Source of the DNA: JBBRSD01 sp038245725
GTDB taxonomy: Bacteria > Actinomycetota > Coriobacteriia > Anaerosomatales > JAAXUF01
Assembly (NCBI GenBank): GCA_038245725.1
Contig: JBBRSD010000005.1
Coordinates: 62,001-126,000 of the forward strand
Direction of reading: 5' to 3'
DNA: 64,000 nucleotides
Shown here: one piece after another, positions 1-7,329 of the stretch
How positions within the stretch are numbered: position 1 is the first letter of the stretch
How the letters are laid out: each line of letters opens with the position of its first letter
The notes under the pieces: generated by a model
Database searches by the model: none
What the model was told of the DNA's origin: nothing
Seen by the model: only the letters and a program-made list of their open reading frames with translations
Translations under genes and position numbers: made by a program

Positions 1-180
1 GCCGAAGACCTCGCGTTCCACGCCCGCGTCCGCGCCGGCTTCCTCGACATCGCCGCCGATGAGCGCGCGCGCATCCGCGTGGTGGACGCCTCCGGCAGCG
101 TCGACGCCGTCGCCGCGCTCGTCGCGGCCGCGCTCGCCGACGTTCCGCAGCTCGCAGGCGCGCTCGGCGGCCGTCAGTGA
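1..180 (+). CDS. tmk: Thymidylate kinase, C-terminal fragment (gene begins before the window)
   Basis: The window opens inside an open frame that ends with TGA at 178-180. The visible 59 residues have the pattern of the thymidylate kinase C-terminus: F-x2-RVR-x-GFL-x-IA, an acidic-arginine stretch and a final VVDASGS segment with an alanine-rich helix. Thymidylate kinase phosphorylates dTMP to dTDP. The next gene, holB, overlaps the stop by 4 bp, and tmk-holB is a very common pair, which supports the call. The P-loop and active-site residues lie upstream, so the identification rests on the C-terminal pattern and on context. Confidence 0.8.
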   Translation, partial: AEDLAFHARVRAGFLDIAADERARIRVVDASGSVDAVAALVAAALADVPQLAGALGGRQ

Positions 181-1301
181 CCCGCTGCGTCTTCGACGAC
201 CTCGTGGGCCAGGAGCGCGTCGCAAGCTTCCTGCGCACAGCCGTGACCGGCGGGCACGTCAGCCACGCGTACCTGTTCGTGGGGCCGCCGGGCTCGGGGA
301 AGGCGACGGCGGCCAAGTCGCTGGCGTGCGCTGTGCTCTGCGACGACGACGGCTGCGGCACGTGTGGCGAGTGTTACCGCATCCGCCGAGGTGGCCACCC
401 CGACGTGCATCTCATCGCGCCGGAAGGCGCCGCAGGCTACCTCGCAGAGCAGGTGCGCGACATCATCCACGACGTGAGCCTCTCGCCGGTTGACGGCGCG
501 TACAAGATCTACCTCGTGAAGAGCGCCGATCTCTTCAACGACTCTTCGGCCAACGCGTTCCTGAAGACGCTCGAGGAGCCGCCCGACGACGTGATCATCG
601 TGCTCATGGCGCACTCTTTCGACGCCGTGCTGCCCACGATCGCCTCGCGCTGCCAGGTCGTGCGCTTCCGCCGCATTCCGCCGTCGGAGTCGACCGCGAT
701 CCTCGTCGCCCAGACCGGGGCCGACCCGGACGAGGCCGCCGCAGCGCTCGCCGCCGCCGGTGGCGTCGTGGTCCGCGCGCGCGACTTCCTCGCAAGCCCT
801 GCCCGCCGAGAAGCCCGCGCGGCGATCCTGCGCATCCTGAAAGACCTCGCGTATGCCGACGACCTCGACGTGCTCACGGCAGCTCGTGAGTTGCTCGTTG
901 CGGTCAAGGCGCCGCTCGAAGAGGTGAAGGCGGTCCAGAGCACCGAAGCCGCGGAGCGCTCCGACTTCCTCGGCAGGGGCGCGAGCAAGGCGTTGGAGGA
1001 GCGTCACAAGCGCGAACTCACCGCTCGAGAACGCGAAGGTGTGGGCGAGGTGCTCAACGTCGCCGAGAGCTGGCTTCGGGATTGCTTGGTACTGGCTCAA
1101 GGACTCGACGATTTCGTCGTCAATACCGACGCAAAAGATGCCATGTCCGCGATCGGCGCGGTCATCACTCCGACCGCCGCCGTGAAGGCACTTGATGCGG
1201 CAAACGTGGCCCGGCGCCGTATTTCGTATAATGTGAACCCCTTGCTGGCCGTCGAGGCCATGCTTTTCGATATTCGAGAGGTGTTGCGATGCCCACGGTA
1301 G
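177..1301 (+). CDS. holB: DNA polymerase III, delta prime subunit
   Basis: This 374-aa protein is the clamp-loader delta prime subunit, which helps load the sliding clamp at the replication fork. Residues 36-43 form a P-loop (GPPGSGKA). Cysteines 51, 60, 63 and 66 have the C-x8-C-x2-C-x2-C spacing of the clamp-loader zinc module. An SRC sensor-type motif (SRCQVVRF) follows at about residue 160. The GTG start at 177 overlaps the tmk stop by 4 bp (GTGA), and the 3' end overlaps the next gene by 13 bp, so the three genes are translationally coupled. Length is close to the family norm. An intact P-loop in delta prime is usual in Gram-positive-type proteins. Confidence 0.9.
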   Translation: MTRCVFDDLVGQERVASFLRTAVTGGHVSHAYLFVGPPGSGKATAAKSLACAVLCDDDGCGTCGECYRIRRGGHPDVHLIAPEGAAGYLAEQVRDIIHDVSLSPVDGAYKIYLVKSADLFNDSSANAFLKTLEEPPDDVIIVLMAHSFDAVLPTIASRCQVVRFRRIPPSESTAILVAQTGADPDEAAAALAAAGGVVVRARDFLASPARREARAAILRILKDLAYADDLDVLTAARELLVAVKAPLEEVKAVQSTEAAERSDFLGRGASKALEERHKRELTAREREGVGEVLNVAESWLRDCLVLAQGLDDFVVNTDAKDAMSAIGAVITPTAAVKALDAANVARRRISYNVNPLLAVEAMLFDIREVLRCPR

Positions 1302-2569
1302 TGGGAGTCAAGTTACGATTCACGCCCAAACAGCTCTGGTTCGACCCTTCCGGAACCACGCCAGAAGTGAGCGATTCCGTCATCGTCGAGACAGAGCGCG
1401 GCGTTGAGTTCGGCCATGTGACCGCGGCGGCGCATGAAGTGACCGAGGCGGAGCTTGTCTCTGCGCTCAAGCCCATCATGCGTATTGCCGGCCCCGAAGA
1501 TCTCGCCTACGAAGCCGAGCTCGAGGACAAAGAGCGCGAGGCGATGCCGGTCTTTCGCGAGGTGGTCGCCGAGTACAAGCTCGACATGAAAGCCGTCGAC
1601 GTCGAGTTCCTGTTCGGAGGCGACAAGGTCGTCTTCTATTTCGTCGCCGAGGAACGAGTCGACTTCCGCGAGATGGTCAAGGAACTCGCGAATCGCTTCC
1701 ACGCGCGTATTGACATGCGTCAGGTGGGAGTCCGCGATGAGGCGCGCATGGTCGGGGGTCTCGGCCACTGTGGCGAGCAGCTGTGCTGCGTGCGCTTCGG
1801 CGGCGAGTTCCAGCCCGTGTCGATCCGTATGGCGAAGGAGCAAGATCTGCCGCTCAACCCCTTGAAAATCTCGGGACTCTGCGGCAGACTCATGTGCTGT
1901 TTGCGCTATGAGTTCGAAGCGTACAAGGATTTCAAGTCTCGGGCACCCAAGAAGGGCACGATCGTCGAGACCCCGCTGGGCCTTGCGAAGGTGTCTGAGC
2001 TCAACACCCCGCGTGAGACGATCGGCATGCGGTTCGAAGACGGCAACCGCGTTACCATCCCGCTCGCGGAGATGGGCTGTTGCAAGGGAACCGGATGCCC
2101 GTGCTCCGTCAGCCGGGAGTCGCTTGAGATGGCTGGCGGAACCGGCACGGCACTCGCACTTGCCGCGCTCGACCGCGAAGAAGAGGCTGCGGCCGCACCA
2201 CCGGCACCGGCTCCGAAGCGTCGCTCTGGTGGCGGCGAACGGCCGCCCAGTGCGAGGACGTCGGAGCGCTCGAAGCCGAGCGAGCGGGCCAAGCCGAGCG
2301 AAGACGCGGCCGAGGCTCCCAAGGCCGAAGGTGCCGGGCGCAAACGCCGCCGTCGCGGTGGGCGCGGAGGCGGCGAGGGCGCCGCAGCAGGCGAGGCGCA
2401 GGCCGCGCGGACGACCGAAGGCGCACAAGCGCCGAAGGCCGCCGAGAAGTCCACGGCCGAGAAGCCGGCTGCAGCCGCAGCCTCGGGCGAGGCGGCGGCA
2501 CCGAAGTCGGGTCGCCGGCGCAGAAGGCGTCGGCCGGGTTCGGGCGGCGGAGGTACGGACGCGAGTTAA
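1289..2569 (+). CDS. ricT: PSP1 domain protein, RicT/YaaT-like, with long basic Ala-rich tail
   Basis: This 426-aa protein carries the PSP1 domain at about residues 1-275. Cysteine clusters C161/C166/C167, C198/C203/C204 and C264/C265/C270/C272 match the conserved cysteines of RicT (YaaT), which in Bacillus joins RicA and RicF in an Fe-S complex affecting RNase Y-dependent mRNA maturation and development. The holB-ricT neighbourhood is conserved in Gram-positive bacteria. Residues from about 285 to the end are low complexity, rich in Ala, Pro, Lys, Arg and Gly, and look disordered and possibly RNA-binding. No ricA or ricF gene is visible here. ATG at 1289 lies inside holB; the frame ends just before tRNA-Thr. 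Confidence 0.85.
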   Translation: MPTVVGVKLRFTPKQLWFDPSGTTPEVSDSVIVETERGVEFGHVTAAAHEVTEAELVSALKPIMRIAGPEDLAYEAELEDKEREAMPVFREVVAEYKLDMKAVDVEFLFGGDKVVFYFVAEERVDFREMVKELANRFHARIDMRQVGVRDEARMVGGLGHCGEQLCCVRFGGEFQPVSIRMAKEQDLPLNPLKISGLCGRLMCCLRYEFEAYKDFKSRAPKKGTIVETPLGLAKVSELNTPRETIGMRFEDGNRVTIPLAEMGCCKGTGCPCSVSRESLEMAGGTGTALALAALDREEEAAAAPPAPAPKRRSGGGERPPSARTSERSKPSERAKPSEDAAEAPKAEGAGRKRRRRGGRGGGEGAAAGEAQAARTTEGAQAPKAAEKSTAEKPAAAAASGEAAAPKSGRRRRRRRPGSGGGGTDAS

Positions 2570-2587
2570 GGTGTGACAGGTGAATAT

Positions 2588-2664
2588 GCCGACGTAGCTC
2601 AGCTGGCCAGAGCACCGCACTCGTAATGCGGGGGTCAGGGGTTCGAATCCCCTCGTCGGCTCCA
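2588..2664 (+). tRNA. tRNA-Thr (anticodon CGT), element insertion site
   Basis: A complete cloverleaf can be drawn. The acceptor GCCGACG (2588-2594) pairs with CGTCGGC (2654-2660), followed by discriminator T and an encoded CCA. The D stem is GCTC/GAGC. The anticodon stem CCGCA/TGCGG carries the loop CTCGTAA, so the anticodon is CGT, reading ACG (Thr). The T arm has the GTTCGAATC core. The 3' half from 2617 is repeated at 10667-10715, so an integrated element uses this gene as its attachment site and rebuilds an intact tRNA on the left side. Confidence 0.96.
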
Positions 2665-2665
2665 C
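2617..2665 (+). repeat. Left attachment site, 49-bp direct repeat copy 1
   Basis: These 49 bases, from the anticodon stem through the CCA end plus one base, recur identically at 10667-10715. The match breaks immediately outside both copies (C/A before, A/G after). A tRNA 3'-end duplication bounding a tyrosine integrase gene is the standard attL/attR signature. Confidence 0.93.
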
Positions 2666-2673
2666 ACACTACG

Positions 2674-2710
2674 ACCTGCCGGAACATTCGTTCCGGTGGG
2701 TCTTTTCTTT
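2674..2710 (+). terminator. Rho-independent terminator downstream of tRNA-Thr
   Basis: CCGGAAC and GTTCCGG form a perfect 7-bp stem around an ATTC loop. Outer G-U and A-U pairs extend it, and a T-rich run (TCTTTTCTTT) follows. It lies just inside the mobile element, so the integrated element appears to supply the terminator for the host tRNA gene. Confidence 0.75.
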
Positions 2711-2755
2711 GGTCCTGTCAGGGTGCTTCCGAGCCGTTATGCATCAATCGGTGCA

Positions 2756-3982
2756 TCAATTCGCCGCACGGGCAGCGCGTCGAGCCTCGCCGAGTGCTTC
2801 CATCGCCTCGCGCTTGCGGGCGTCGAAGGCGTGAGCGTAGACCGTCAGCAGCACATCGGGGGAATGTCCCGACATCGCCGCGATCGTCACGGCGTCGAAG
2901 CCCAGGGCGATCATCTGCGAGACCCACGTATGCCGCAGGCCGTGTAGCGTGATGCCGGTGATCTCGCGCTGTTTGCAGTAGGTGCGGAAGAACGCGCCGA
3001 ACACGTCCGGCCTCACGACCGTCCCATCGGGTGCGGCAGCTATGTAGTCGTCTGCCGGCGTCGTGCCACCGTTCCATCCCCGGCCGAACTTCAGCCGCTC
3101 CTGGCGCTGCTCGAGCTGAACGGACTTCAGCCAAGCGAGCGTATCGGCGTCGAGCGGGATCGTGCGCTCCTTGTGCGTCTTCGTGTCCTTCACCTTCAGG
3201 CCGTCAGCCTGCGTGTAAGACACGGAGCGGCGCACGGTGATGGATTCGGCGCCGTAGTCCACATCGGACCAGCGAAGGCCCACGGTCTCGCCTCGGCGCG
3301 TCCCAAGGTATGCCGAGAGCATGACCGGCACCGCGATGTGCGGAGCCTCGGAGTCGACGCGAGCGATGAACGTCTCGACAGCCGCCATATCCAGCGCGCT
3401 CAGCTTGCGCCCGTTGCGCTCCACGTTCGGCCGTGCCGCTTTGCTCTGTGCGGGGTTGGTCGGGAAGTCGCCTTCCACGTCGCACGCGAAGCTGAACAGG
3501 GCTCGCACGATGTTGTGCGTGGTCGCGATCGTGAGACCGGACAGCGCGCCATCGCCGCCCCGCAGACGTGAGCCCTTGGAGGCGAGCGTCTGATACATCG
3601 TGGTCAGGTCGGACGGTGTGACTTCGGCCATCTTCATCGCGCCGATGTTCGGGATGATCTGATGCGTGTGGATGGACAGATAGCGCGCTCGGCTGGTATC
3701 GGCCAGGTGGTAGGGCGCCCAACGCTGGAAGTAGTACGCGCTGTACTGCTTCACGGTCCACTGCCGCCGCTCCTCGCGCTCGGCGCCGGCAAGGTTGCCA
3801 CAACGCTCGTGCTGCTCGAGGAGCTCGCGCCGCACATCGCCCGCGGCCTTGTTGGCTTCCGTCTGATTGCGAGCGCGGAATACACGGCTCAGTAGCTTGC
3901 CATCGGCGCGGATCTGGAAGCGGTAGCGATCGCCGCCGAGGTGCCGAAGTGAGCCGGTGCCGTAGAGACGTCTAGTCGTCAT
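2756..3982 (-). CDS. int: Site-specific tyrosine recombinase (integrase)
   Basis: This 408-aa phage-type integrase catalyses attP x attB recombination at tRNA-Thr. The catalytic set is complete: R229 in the G-x-R-x-x-E box, a Lys in the beta-hairpin region (about 264-271), H347 and R350 in HGLRH, H373 in SGHS, and Y382 in the LLTVYAH segment. An N-terminal AP2/arm-binding-like part (10-70) and a core-binding helical domain (75-180) precede the catalytic domain. I chose ATG at 3982 because GGGAGGTG sits at 3990-3997; the open frame continues 55 codons further upstream without a better ribosome site. The start overlaps the end of the upstream gene by 11 bp. The gene reads toward attL. Confidence 0.93.
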   Translation of the reverse strand: MTTRRLYGTGSLRHLGGDRYRFQIRADGKLLSRVFRARNQTEANKAAGDVRRELLEQHERCGNLAGAEREERRQWTVKQYSAYYFQRWAPYHLADTSRARYLSIHTHQIIPNIGAMKMAEVTPSDLTTMYQTLASKGSRLRGGDGALSGLTIATTHNIVRALFSFACDVEGDFPTNPAQSKAARPNVERNGRKLSALDMAAVETFIARVDSEAPHIAVPVMLSAYLGTRRGETVGLRWSDVDYGAESITVRRSVSYTQADGLKVKDTKTHKERTIPLDADTLAWLKSVQLEQRQERLKFGRGWNGGTTPADDYIAAAPDGTVVRPDVFGAFFRTYCKQREITGITLHGLRHTWVSQMIALGFDAVTIAAMSGHSPDVLLTVYAHAFDARKREAMEALGEARRAARAAN

Positions 3983-4916
3983 TGGTTTCACCTCCCTTCT
4001 GTGCTTGCAGAGTCTTCTTGAAGTCGCTCGGCACCACTCTGACTGGATCTTCGCCGGGACGATGGGTAGCGGAGAATGTGCCGTCTCGCCAGTGGTCGGC
4101 AAAGAAGAACGGATGCCGCAAGTCGGTTGAGATGTGCGCGGATGCATCGCCCCCCCTTGGCTTCCAGTCCAGATCTAGGCCCGTGACACGCTTGTAGGCG
4201 AGGCGGACGTCGCGCCGGAATTGCCCCTGTTTGTCACCGTCGACGTATGCGGTCTCCATGGTGTTTTCTGAGTTGTAAACCGCACGCGCCTCCTGCCATG
4301 AATTGAATTCCAGGAGATACGCCCTGGCTCCGATGACGGCCAACTCCGCCATTCGTGGGCTGGACATTGGCTTGGCCCGCTCGCGCGGCGCCATGGGTAG
4401 GCGGTTCAGGCTCGCCTGATAGGCGCTCGTGACGTCCGCAATGGTCGCCTGCGGTCGAATCGTAAGAACGACTTGGTAGCTGGATGGTCCAGACACTCGC
4501 GGAAGGCCTTCCACGTCGCCACAGCCTTCGTATGCGGTCCTGACGGGCTCCAGAGTCGGGACCACATCCGCAAGCATGTACGCCGGACCCTGCTCGAGCC
4601 ATTCGCGTCCGAATGCCAGCGCGAGCTTACGGACGGCGACTCCGAGCGCCCAGACAGACGAATCCTCGGCCGGTGTGACGTTGTTCGCCCGCATGTCTGT
4701 TGCGTAGCAGCTCCAACTGACAGGGTCGGCTACATATGGCGACACGATGAAGCGATCTGCATCGGAATGGAGCTTATCCCGCAGCCACCCGGTGGCTGCG
4801 CCGGAATCGGCGAGGGTCTCGCCGCCCAGCCATTCTCGCCTGAAGTCAACCGCGCGCGGGCTTGCCTCCAATGCCTGGATCTTCGCGAGGGCCGACAGTC
4901 CGAGATCATCCGCCAT
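3972..4916 (-). CDS. Unknown 314-aa protein, co-transcribed with integrase
   Basis: I do not recognise this protein. It appears soluble, with no signal peptide or membrane segment. The N-terminal third is helical and acidic; the middle part has a tryptophan/tyrosine-rich stretch, and the C-terminus holds an HPFFFADHW-type aromatic cluster (about 265-275). GAAAGGAG precedes the ATG at 4916. The 3' end overlaps int by 11 bp, so the two genes form one leftward operon opposite the regulator at 5046. The position between integrase and repressor is where accessory or immunity cargo, or recombination helper genes, often sit. No catalytic motif (HExxH, PD-D/ExK, Walker) was seen. Confidence 0.75.
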   Translation of the reverse strand: MADDLGLSALAKIQALEASPRAVDFRREWLGGETLADSGAATGWLRDKLHSDADRFIVSPYVADPVSWSCYATDMRANNVTPAEDSSVWALGVAVRKLALAFGREWLEQGPAYMLADVVPTLEPVRTAYEGCGDVEGLPRVSGPSSYQVVLTIRPQATIADVTSAYQASLNRLPMAPRERAKPMSSPRMAELAVIGARAYLLEFNSWQEARAVYNSENTMETAYVDGDKQGQFRRDVRLAYKRVTGLDLDWKPRGGDASAHISTDLRHPFFFADHWRDGTFSATHRPGEDPVRVVPSDFKKTLQAQKGGETNDD

Positions 4917-4940
4917 GCCCGCTCCTTTCTCCGTTTAGTG

Positions 4941-5006
4941 GTACACGCTTCCGCACATTACTTGTACCTGACTAGTACCTCATGAGCGTGGTGTAATGAA
5001 TCGTAC
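4941..5006. promoter_or_regulatory. Divergent control region with four TNGTAC repeats
   Basis: The 129-bp gap between the leftward unknown gene and the rightward HTH gene holds four copies of TNGTAC followed by AC or CT, with GTAC cores at 4941, 4964, 4975 and 5003. GTAC is uncommon in this GC-rich sequence, so clustering within 66 bp suggests operator sites. The XRE-type protein encoded at 5046 is the obvious candidate ligand. Spacings of 23, 11 and 28 bp would place sites on nearly the same or opposite helix faces. No confident -35/-10 pair was assigned. Confidence 0.45.
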
Positions 5007-5045
5007 ACGTTCGCGTTACTGAACGTCAACCGACAGAGAGGCCCA

Positions 5046-5261
5046 ATGATGAAGCGATTGCGAGTCGAAAGAATGAAAACGGGGGAGAGTGGGCTTTCCT
5101 TCAGTCGTCGGGCGGAGGTCAGCCCAGCGACACTCTCACAGATTGAGCTGGGGCGGCTGATTCCTTACGCCGGTCAGCTGTCCCGCATAGCCTCCGCGCT
5201 GGACTGGGAGGGCGATCCCAGCGATCTGCTCGAAGAGGTGCCGAACTATGCCAGTCACTAG
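5046..5261 (+). CDS. Small XRE-family helix-turn-helix regulator
   Basis: This 71-aa protein is almost entirely one Cro/cI-type HTH domain. Residues about 17-50 have the pattern LSFSRRAEVSPATLSQIE followed by a GRLIPY turn and a leucine/isoleucine-rich last helix. It is probably the repressor or switch protein of the element, binding the repeated sites upstream. It is the first gene of a rightward, overlapping operon; the next gene starts 14 bp before its end. The start could be either of two adjacent ATG codons (5046 or 5049). No C-terminal oligomerisation domain is present, which is short for a classical repressor. Confidence 0.8.
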   Translation: MMKRLRVERMKTGESGLSFSRRAEVSPATLSQIELGRLIPYAGQLSRIASALDWEGDPSDLLEEVPNYASH

Positions 5262-5505
5262 AGCGGCCACCGTCAGAGCTGAAGACCTTCCGGACGTTTG
5301 CACGGCACCTGAACTCGCGGACTACGAGCGCGTAGATGTCCGAACGCTTCGCACCGACCTCGACGCGGGTAGAGTGCCTGGCGCCTACCGCCGGGGACGC
5401 GCATGGCGCATCGTCACTCGCACGTACCTTGACGCCGTCGCGCACGGCACCGGGGCGCTCGGCTGGTCCTACCAGGTCAAAGGAGGCAGTGACGACGATG
5501 AGTAG
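5248..5505 (+). CDS. Excisionase/MerR-like helix-turn-helix protein
   Basis: The 85-aa product shows an HTH_17/excisionase-like fold pattern: a TAPELADYERVDVRTLRTDL segment (about 19-38), then a basic GRVPGAYRRGRAWRI wing, then a short C-terminal tail. Such proteins act as recombination directionality factors or small transcription factors. GAAGAGG precedes the ATG, which lies 14 bp inside the regulator gene. Being in the operon opposite int, it plausibly drives excision. The canonical PAxxLxVS motif of excisionases is only loosely matched, so a regulator role is equally possible. Confidence 0.7.
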   Translation: MPVTRAATVRAEDLPDVCTAPELADYERVDVRTLRTDLDAGRVPGAYRRGRAWRIVTRTYLDAVAHGTGALGWSYQVKGGSDDDE

Positions 5506-5698
5506 TCATCCAGATGCCGAGTGCGACCAGCTCCAGTGGTGCCGCGAGAATATCCACCAGCCCGGCGTGCTCGCACGGTTTGCGGGCATCCTAGTCGCTC
5601 GTGCCGAGCGCACCGCGACCCGCGTCGTCAAGTACGCCGAGCGCATCGATACCGACGAGCCCGACGGCATCCTCGAGCGGTGGTGTGGGAGACGATGA
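5498..5698 (+). CDS. Small unknown element protein, 66 aa
   Basis: The ATG at 5498 lies 8 bp before the end of the preceding gene, and the frame ends in an ATGA overlap with the next one. The product is soluble, with cysteines at 9, 15 and 63 and a central amphipathic helix (about 22-50). I do not recognise it. Its reality is supported by the unbroken coupling chain; the frame also stays open upstream in another gene's shadow, so the start is inferred from the overlap position. Confidence 0.55.
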   Translation: MSSHPDAECDQLQWCRENIHQPGVLARFAGILVARAERTATRVVKYAERIDTDEPDGILERWCGRR

Positions 5699-5922
5699 CG
5701 CCCCCATACGATCCCGAAACCGGCGCGGGCCTCATGGTCGTCGGCCCCATGAGCGCATTCAGCGACAAAGAACTCGACATCATCGCCGGGATTCTCGGCG
5801 AAGTTTGGCGAATGCTCGACAGTGGCGGCTGTTCGGCGGTCCGTACCCGGTGCCGCGTGCAGCTTCGCGCGGTGTCAGACGAACGCGGCCGGCGCAACCA
5901 CGGCGAGGCGAGATCGCGATGA
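5695..5922 (+). CDS. Small unknown element protein, 75 aa
   Basis: It starts at the ATGA overlap with the upstream gene and stops in an ATGA overlap with the downstream gene. The first 50 residues look like a genuine soluble domain (acidic, with a SDKELDIIAGILGEVWRML helix), while the last 25 are basic and arginine-rich. No family was recognised. Position suggests a small accessory protein expressed together with the putative replication protein. Confidence 0.5.
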   Translation: MTPPYDPETGAGLMVVGPMSAFSDKELDIIAGILGEVWRMLDSGGCSAVRTRCRVQLRAVSDERGRRNHGEARSR

Positions 5923-6644
5923 GCGGGACGCGGCCCGTTAAGCGCACCCCGCGCCCCTACGTCAAGGTGGACACCAGCATCGGGGAACACCGCAAGTTCC
6001 TCGAGATTGACGAGGGGCTCTATCTCGGGTGCGTCGGGCTGTTCGTACTCGGTCTGTGCCACTCCGACCGTCTGCGTACGGACGGCCTGGTCAGTGAACG
6101 CGTGCTTCGCAGGATATCCCCGGACTATCAGCCGTTGCGCGATGAGCTGGTGCGCGCCGGCCTCTGGGAGGAGTCCGACGATGGCTACCGACCGCCCAAC
6201 TATTCGAGGTGGCAGGACACCGCCGATGAGATCGCCGCGAAGTCTGAACAGGGGCGGAACGCGGTGGCCCAGCGCGTCGATCGTCAAGCACGTCCAACTG
6301 AGGACGCTACAGATGGTTCTACAGTCTGTAGAACGGAGTGTCCTACCCCTAACCCAACCTACCCGACCCCTCCCATACTTCCGAACCTAGACGAACCGCC
6401 CGAGCCGCCCGAGGTGCGATTGCACCGAGAATCCCGAGACCAGCTCGCTGTTGTCGATGCGGGCGATCTGATTCGAGACTTCGGCGACAAAGCGGTTTCG
6501 CAAGCCGTCGGCACGACCCTTGAGAACCAGGTCCAAGGCAAGTCCATCAAGTCGTGGAATTCGTATGTTCGTGGTGTTTGTCAGAAGCAGGTTCTAAACC
6601 CACAAGGAACGCGAGTCCTCCCGGAAGAGGACTGGTCCCGATGA
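5919..6644 (+). CDS. Putative phage-type replication initiator-like protein
   Basis: This 241-aa protein begins with a domain (about 10-100) typical of actinophage and element replication or DNA-binding proteins. It has a YVKVDTSIGEHRKFLEID opening, a hydrophobic GLYLGCVGLFVLGL helix, a winged-helix-like LVSERVLRRI segment, and LVRAGLWEESDDGYRPPNY, the recurring wing of this group. A proline-rich linker (about 130-165) leads to a helical C-terminal region. This resembles replisome-organiser proteins that load a helicase, but no helicase or primase motif is present. The ATGA start overlaps the upstream stop, and the 3' end overlaps the next gene. The replication role is inference from fold pattern and position. 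Confidence 0.5.
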   Translation: MSGTRPVKRTPRPYVKVDTSIGEHRKFLEIDEGLYLGCVGLFVLGLCHSDRLRTDGLVSERVLRRISPDYQPLRDELVRAGLWEESDDGYRPPNYSRWQDTADEIAAKSEQGRNAVAQRVDRQARPTEDATDGSTVCRTECPTPNPTYPTPPILPNLDEPPEPPEVRLHRESRDQLAVVDAGDLIRDFGDKAVSQAVGTTLENQVQGKSIKSWNSYVRGVCQKQVLNPQGTRVLPEEDWSR

Positions 6645-6757
6645 GAATGGAGACCAAGCCTCGATCCAACGTCCCGCGTTCGTGCGGGTCGGTATGCATG
6701 CCCGTGTGCCGCCTGGCGGGACAGCCGGGCACATTCGGGGCCGAGGTGCGCCGATGA
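6641..6757 (+). CDS. Tiny ORF of 38 aa in the coupled operon
   Basis: This short frame starts at an ATGA overlap with the preceding gene and ends at an ATGA overlap with the next. The product has three cysteines (15, 19, 23) and is basic. It may be a real micro-protein or only a translational bridge that couples the flanking genes. Length is too small for family recognition, and confidence rests on the overlap pattern alone. Confidence 0.35.
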   Translation: MRMETKPRSNVPRSCGSVCMPVCRLAGQPGTFGAEVRR

Positions 6758-7107
6758 CCGCTCAACTGGTCGACAGCGCGGTGCTATTGACAGGCCCCTC
6801 GATCGAGGCCGCGCGCTATGCAGTCCAGGTCACGCGCCGAGCCCGTCAGCGCAACAATCTCCCCGCCGCGCCGCAGCTCGACGCGCTCTGGGCGGCGTTG
6901 TCCGCAGGCGGACACCCCGCGAGCCGCGATGAGCATACTGGCCGTGGTGGCGATTTGCTGAGCGTGTCGGCGGCCGCCGAACTGCTCGGATGTTCAAATC
7001 GGACGGTTCGGCGGCTGGCACCGAAACTCGGCGGCAAACTCGTTTCCGGGCGCTGGGTTCTTTCCCGGCAGGCCGTCGCAGAGCACATTGAAGGGGCGAA
7101 ATTATGA
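6754..7107 (+). CDS. Helix-turn-helix (excisionase-family) protein, 117 aa
   Basis: The C-terminal half carries an HTH_17-type domain: LLSVSAAAELLGCSNRTVRR (about 69-88), then a GGKLVSGRWVLSRQAVAEHI wing. The LSVxxAAxLLGxSxxTVRR pattern is the hallmark of excisionase-like DNA-binding domains. The N-terminal 60 residues form a helical extension of unknown role. Start and stop both lie in ATGA overlaps with neighbours. With the gene at 5248, the element encodes two such proteins; this one matches the family better and is the stronger excisionase candidate. Confidence 0.7.
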   Translation: MTAQLVDSAVLLTGPSIEAARYAVQVTRRARQRNNLPAAPQLDALWAALSAGGHPASRDEHTGRGGDLLSVSAAAELLGCSNRTVRRLAPKLGGKLVSGRWVLSRQAVAEHIEGAKL

Positions 7108-7274
7108 CGTTCGACAAGGGAATTCTTGATTTCGTGGCGACGTTATCAGACGCCGAGATCGCCGAGCTGCTCGAAGCGTCCCGCACGCATGACGAACAGC
7201 GCGCGCTCGTGCGCGACCTGTTCGCTCCGAGCCCAGACGACACCGGCTGGCCGGGGCTGGCACCCAAGCGATAA
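7104..7274 (+). CDS. Small unknown element protein, 56 aa
   Basis: A short acidic, mainly helical protein (MTFDKGILDFVATLSDAEIA start) that begins at an ATGA overlap with the HTH gene and ends with TAA at 7274. It is the last member of the run of five successive ATGA overlaps. The composition looks like a real helical peptide rather than a shadow frame, but no family was recognised. Confidence 0.5.
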   Translation: MTFDKGILDFVATLSDAEIAELLEASRTHDEQRALVRDLFAPSPDDTGWPGLAPKR

Positions 7275-7329
7275 CCCCATCGGGCCGCGTCCCGCTACCG
7301 CGACCGCTACCGACCGAAGGAGATCAACA

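Noticed and set aside
1313..2665. Minus-strand frame opposite ricT ending across the tRNA
   Set aside because: It runs through a tRNA gene and mirrors ricT; no start signal or family pattern.
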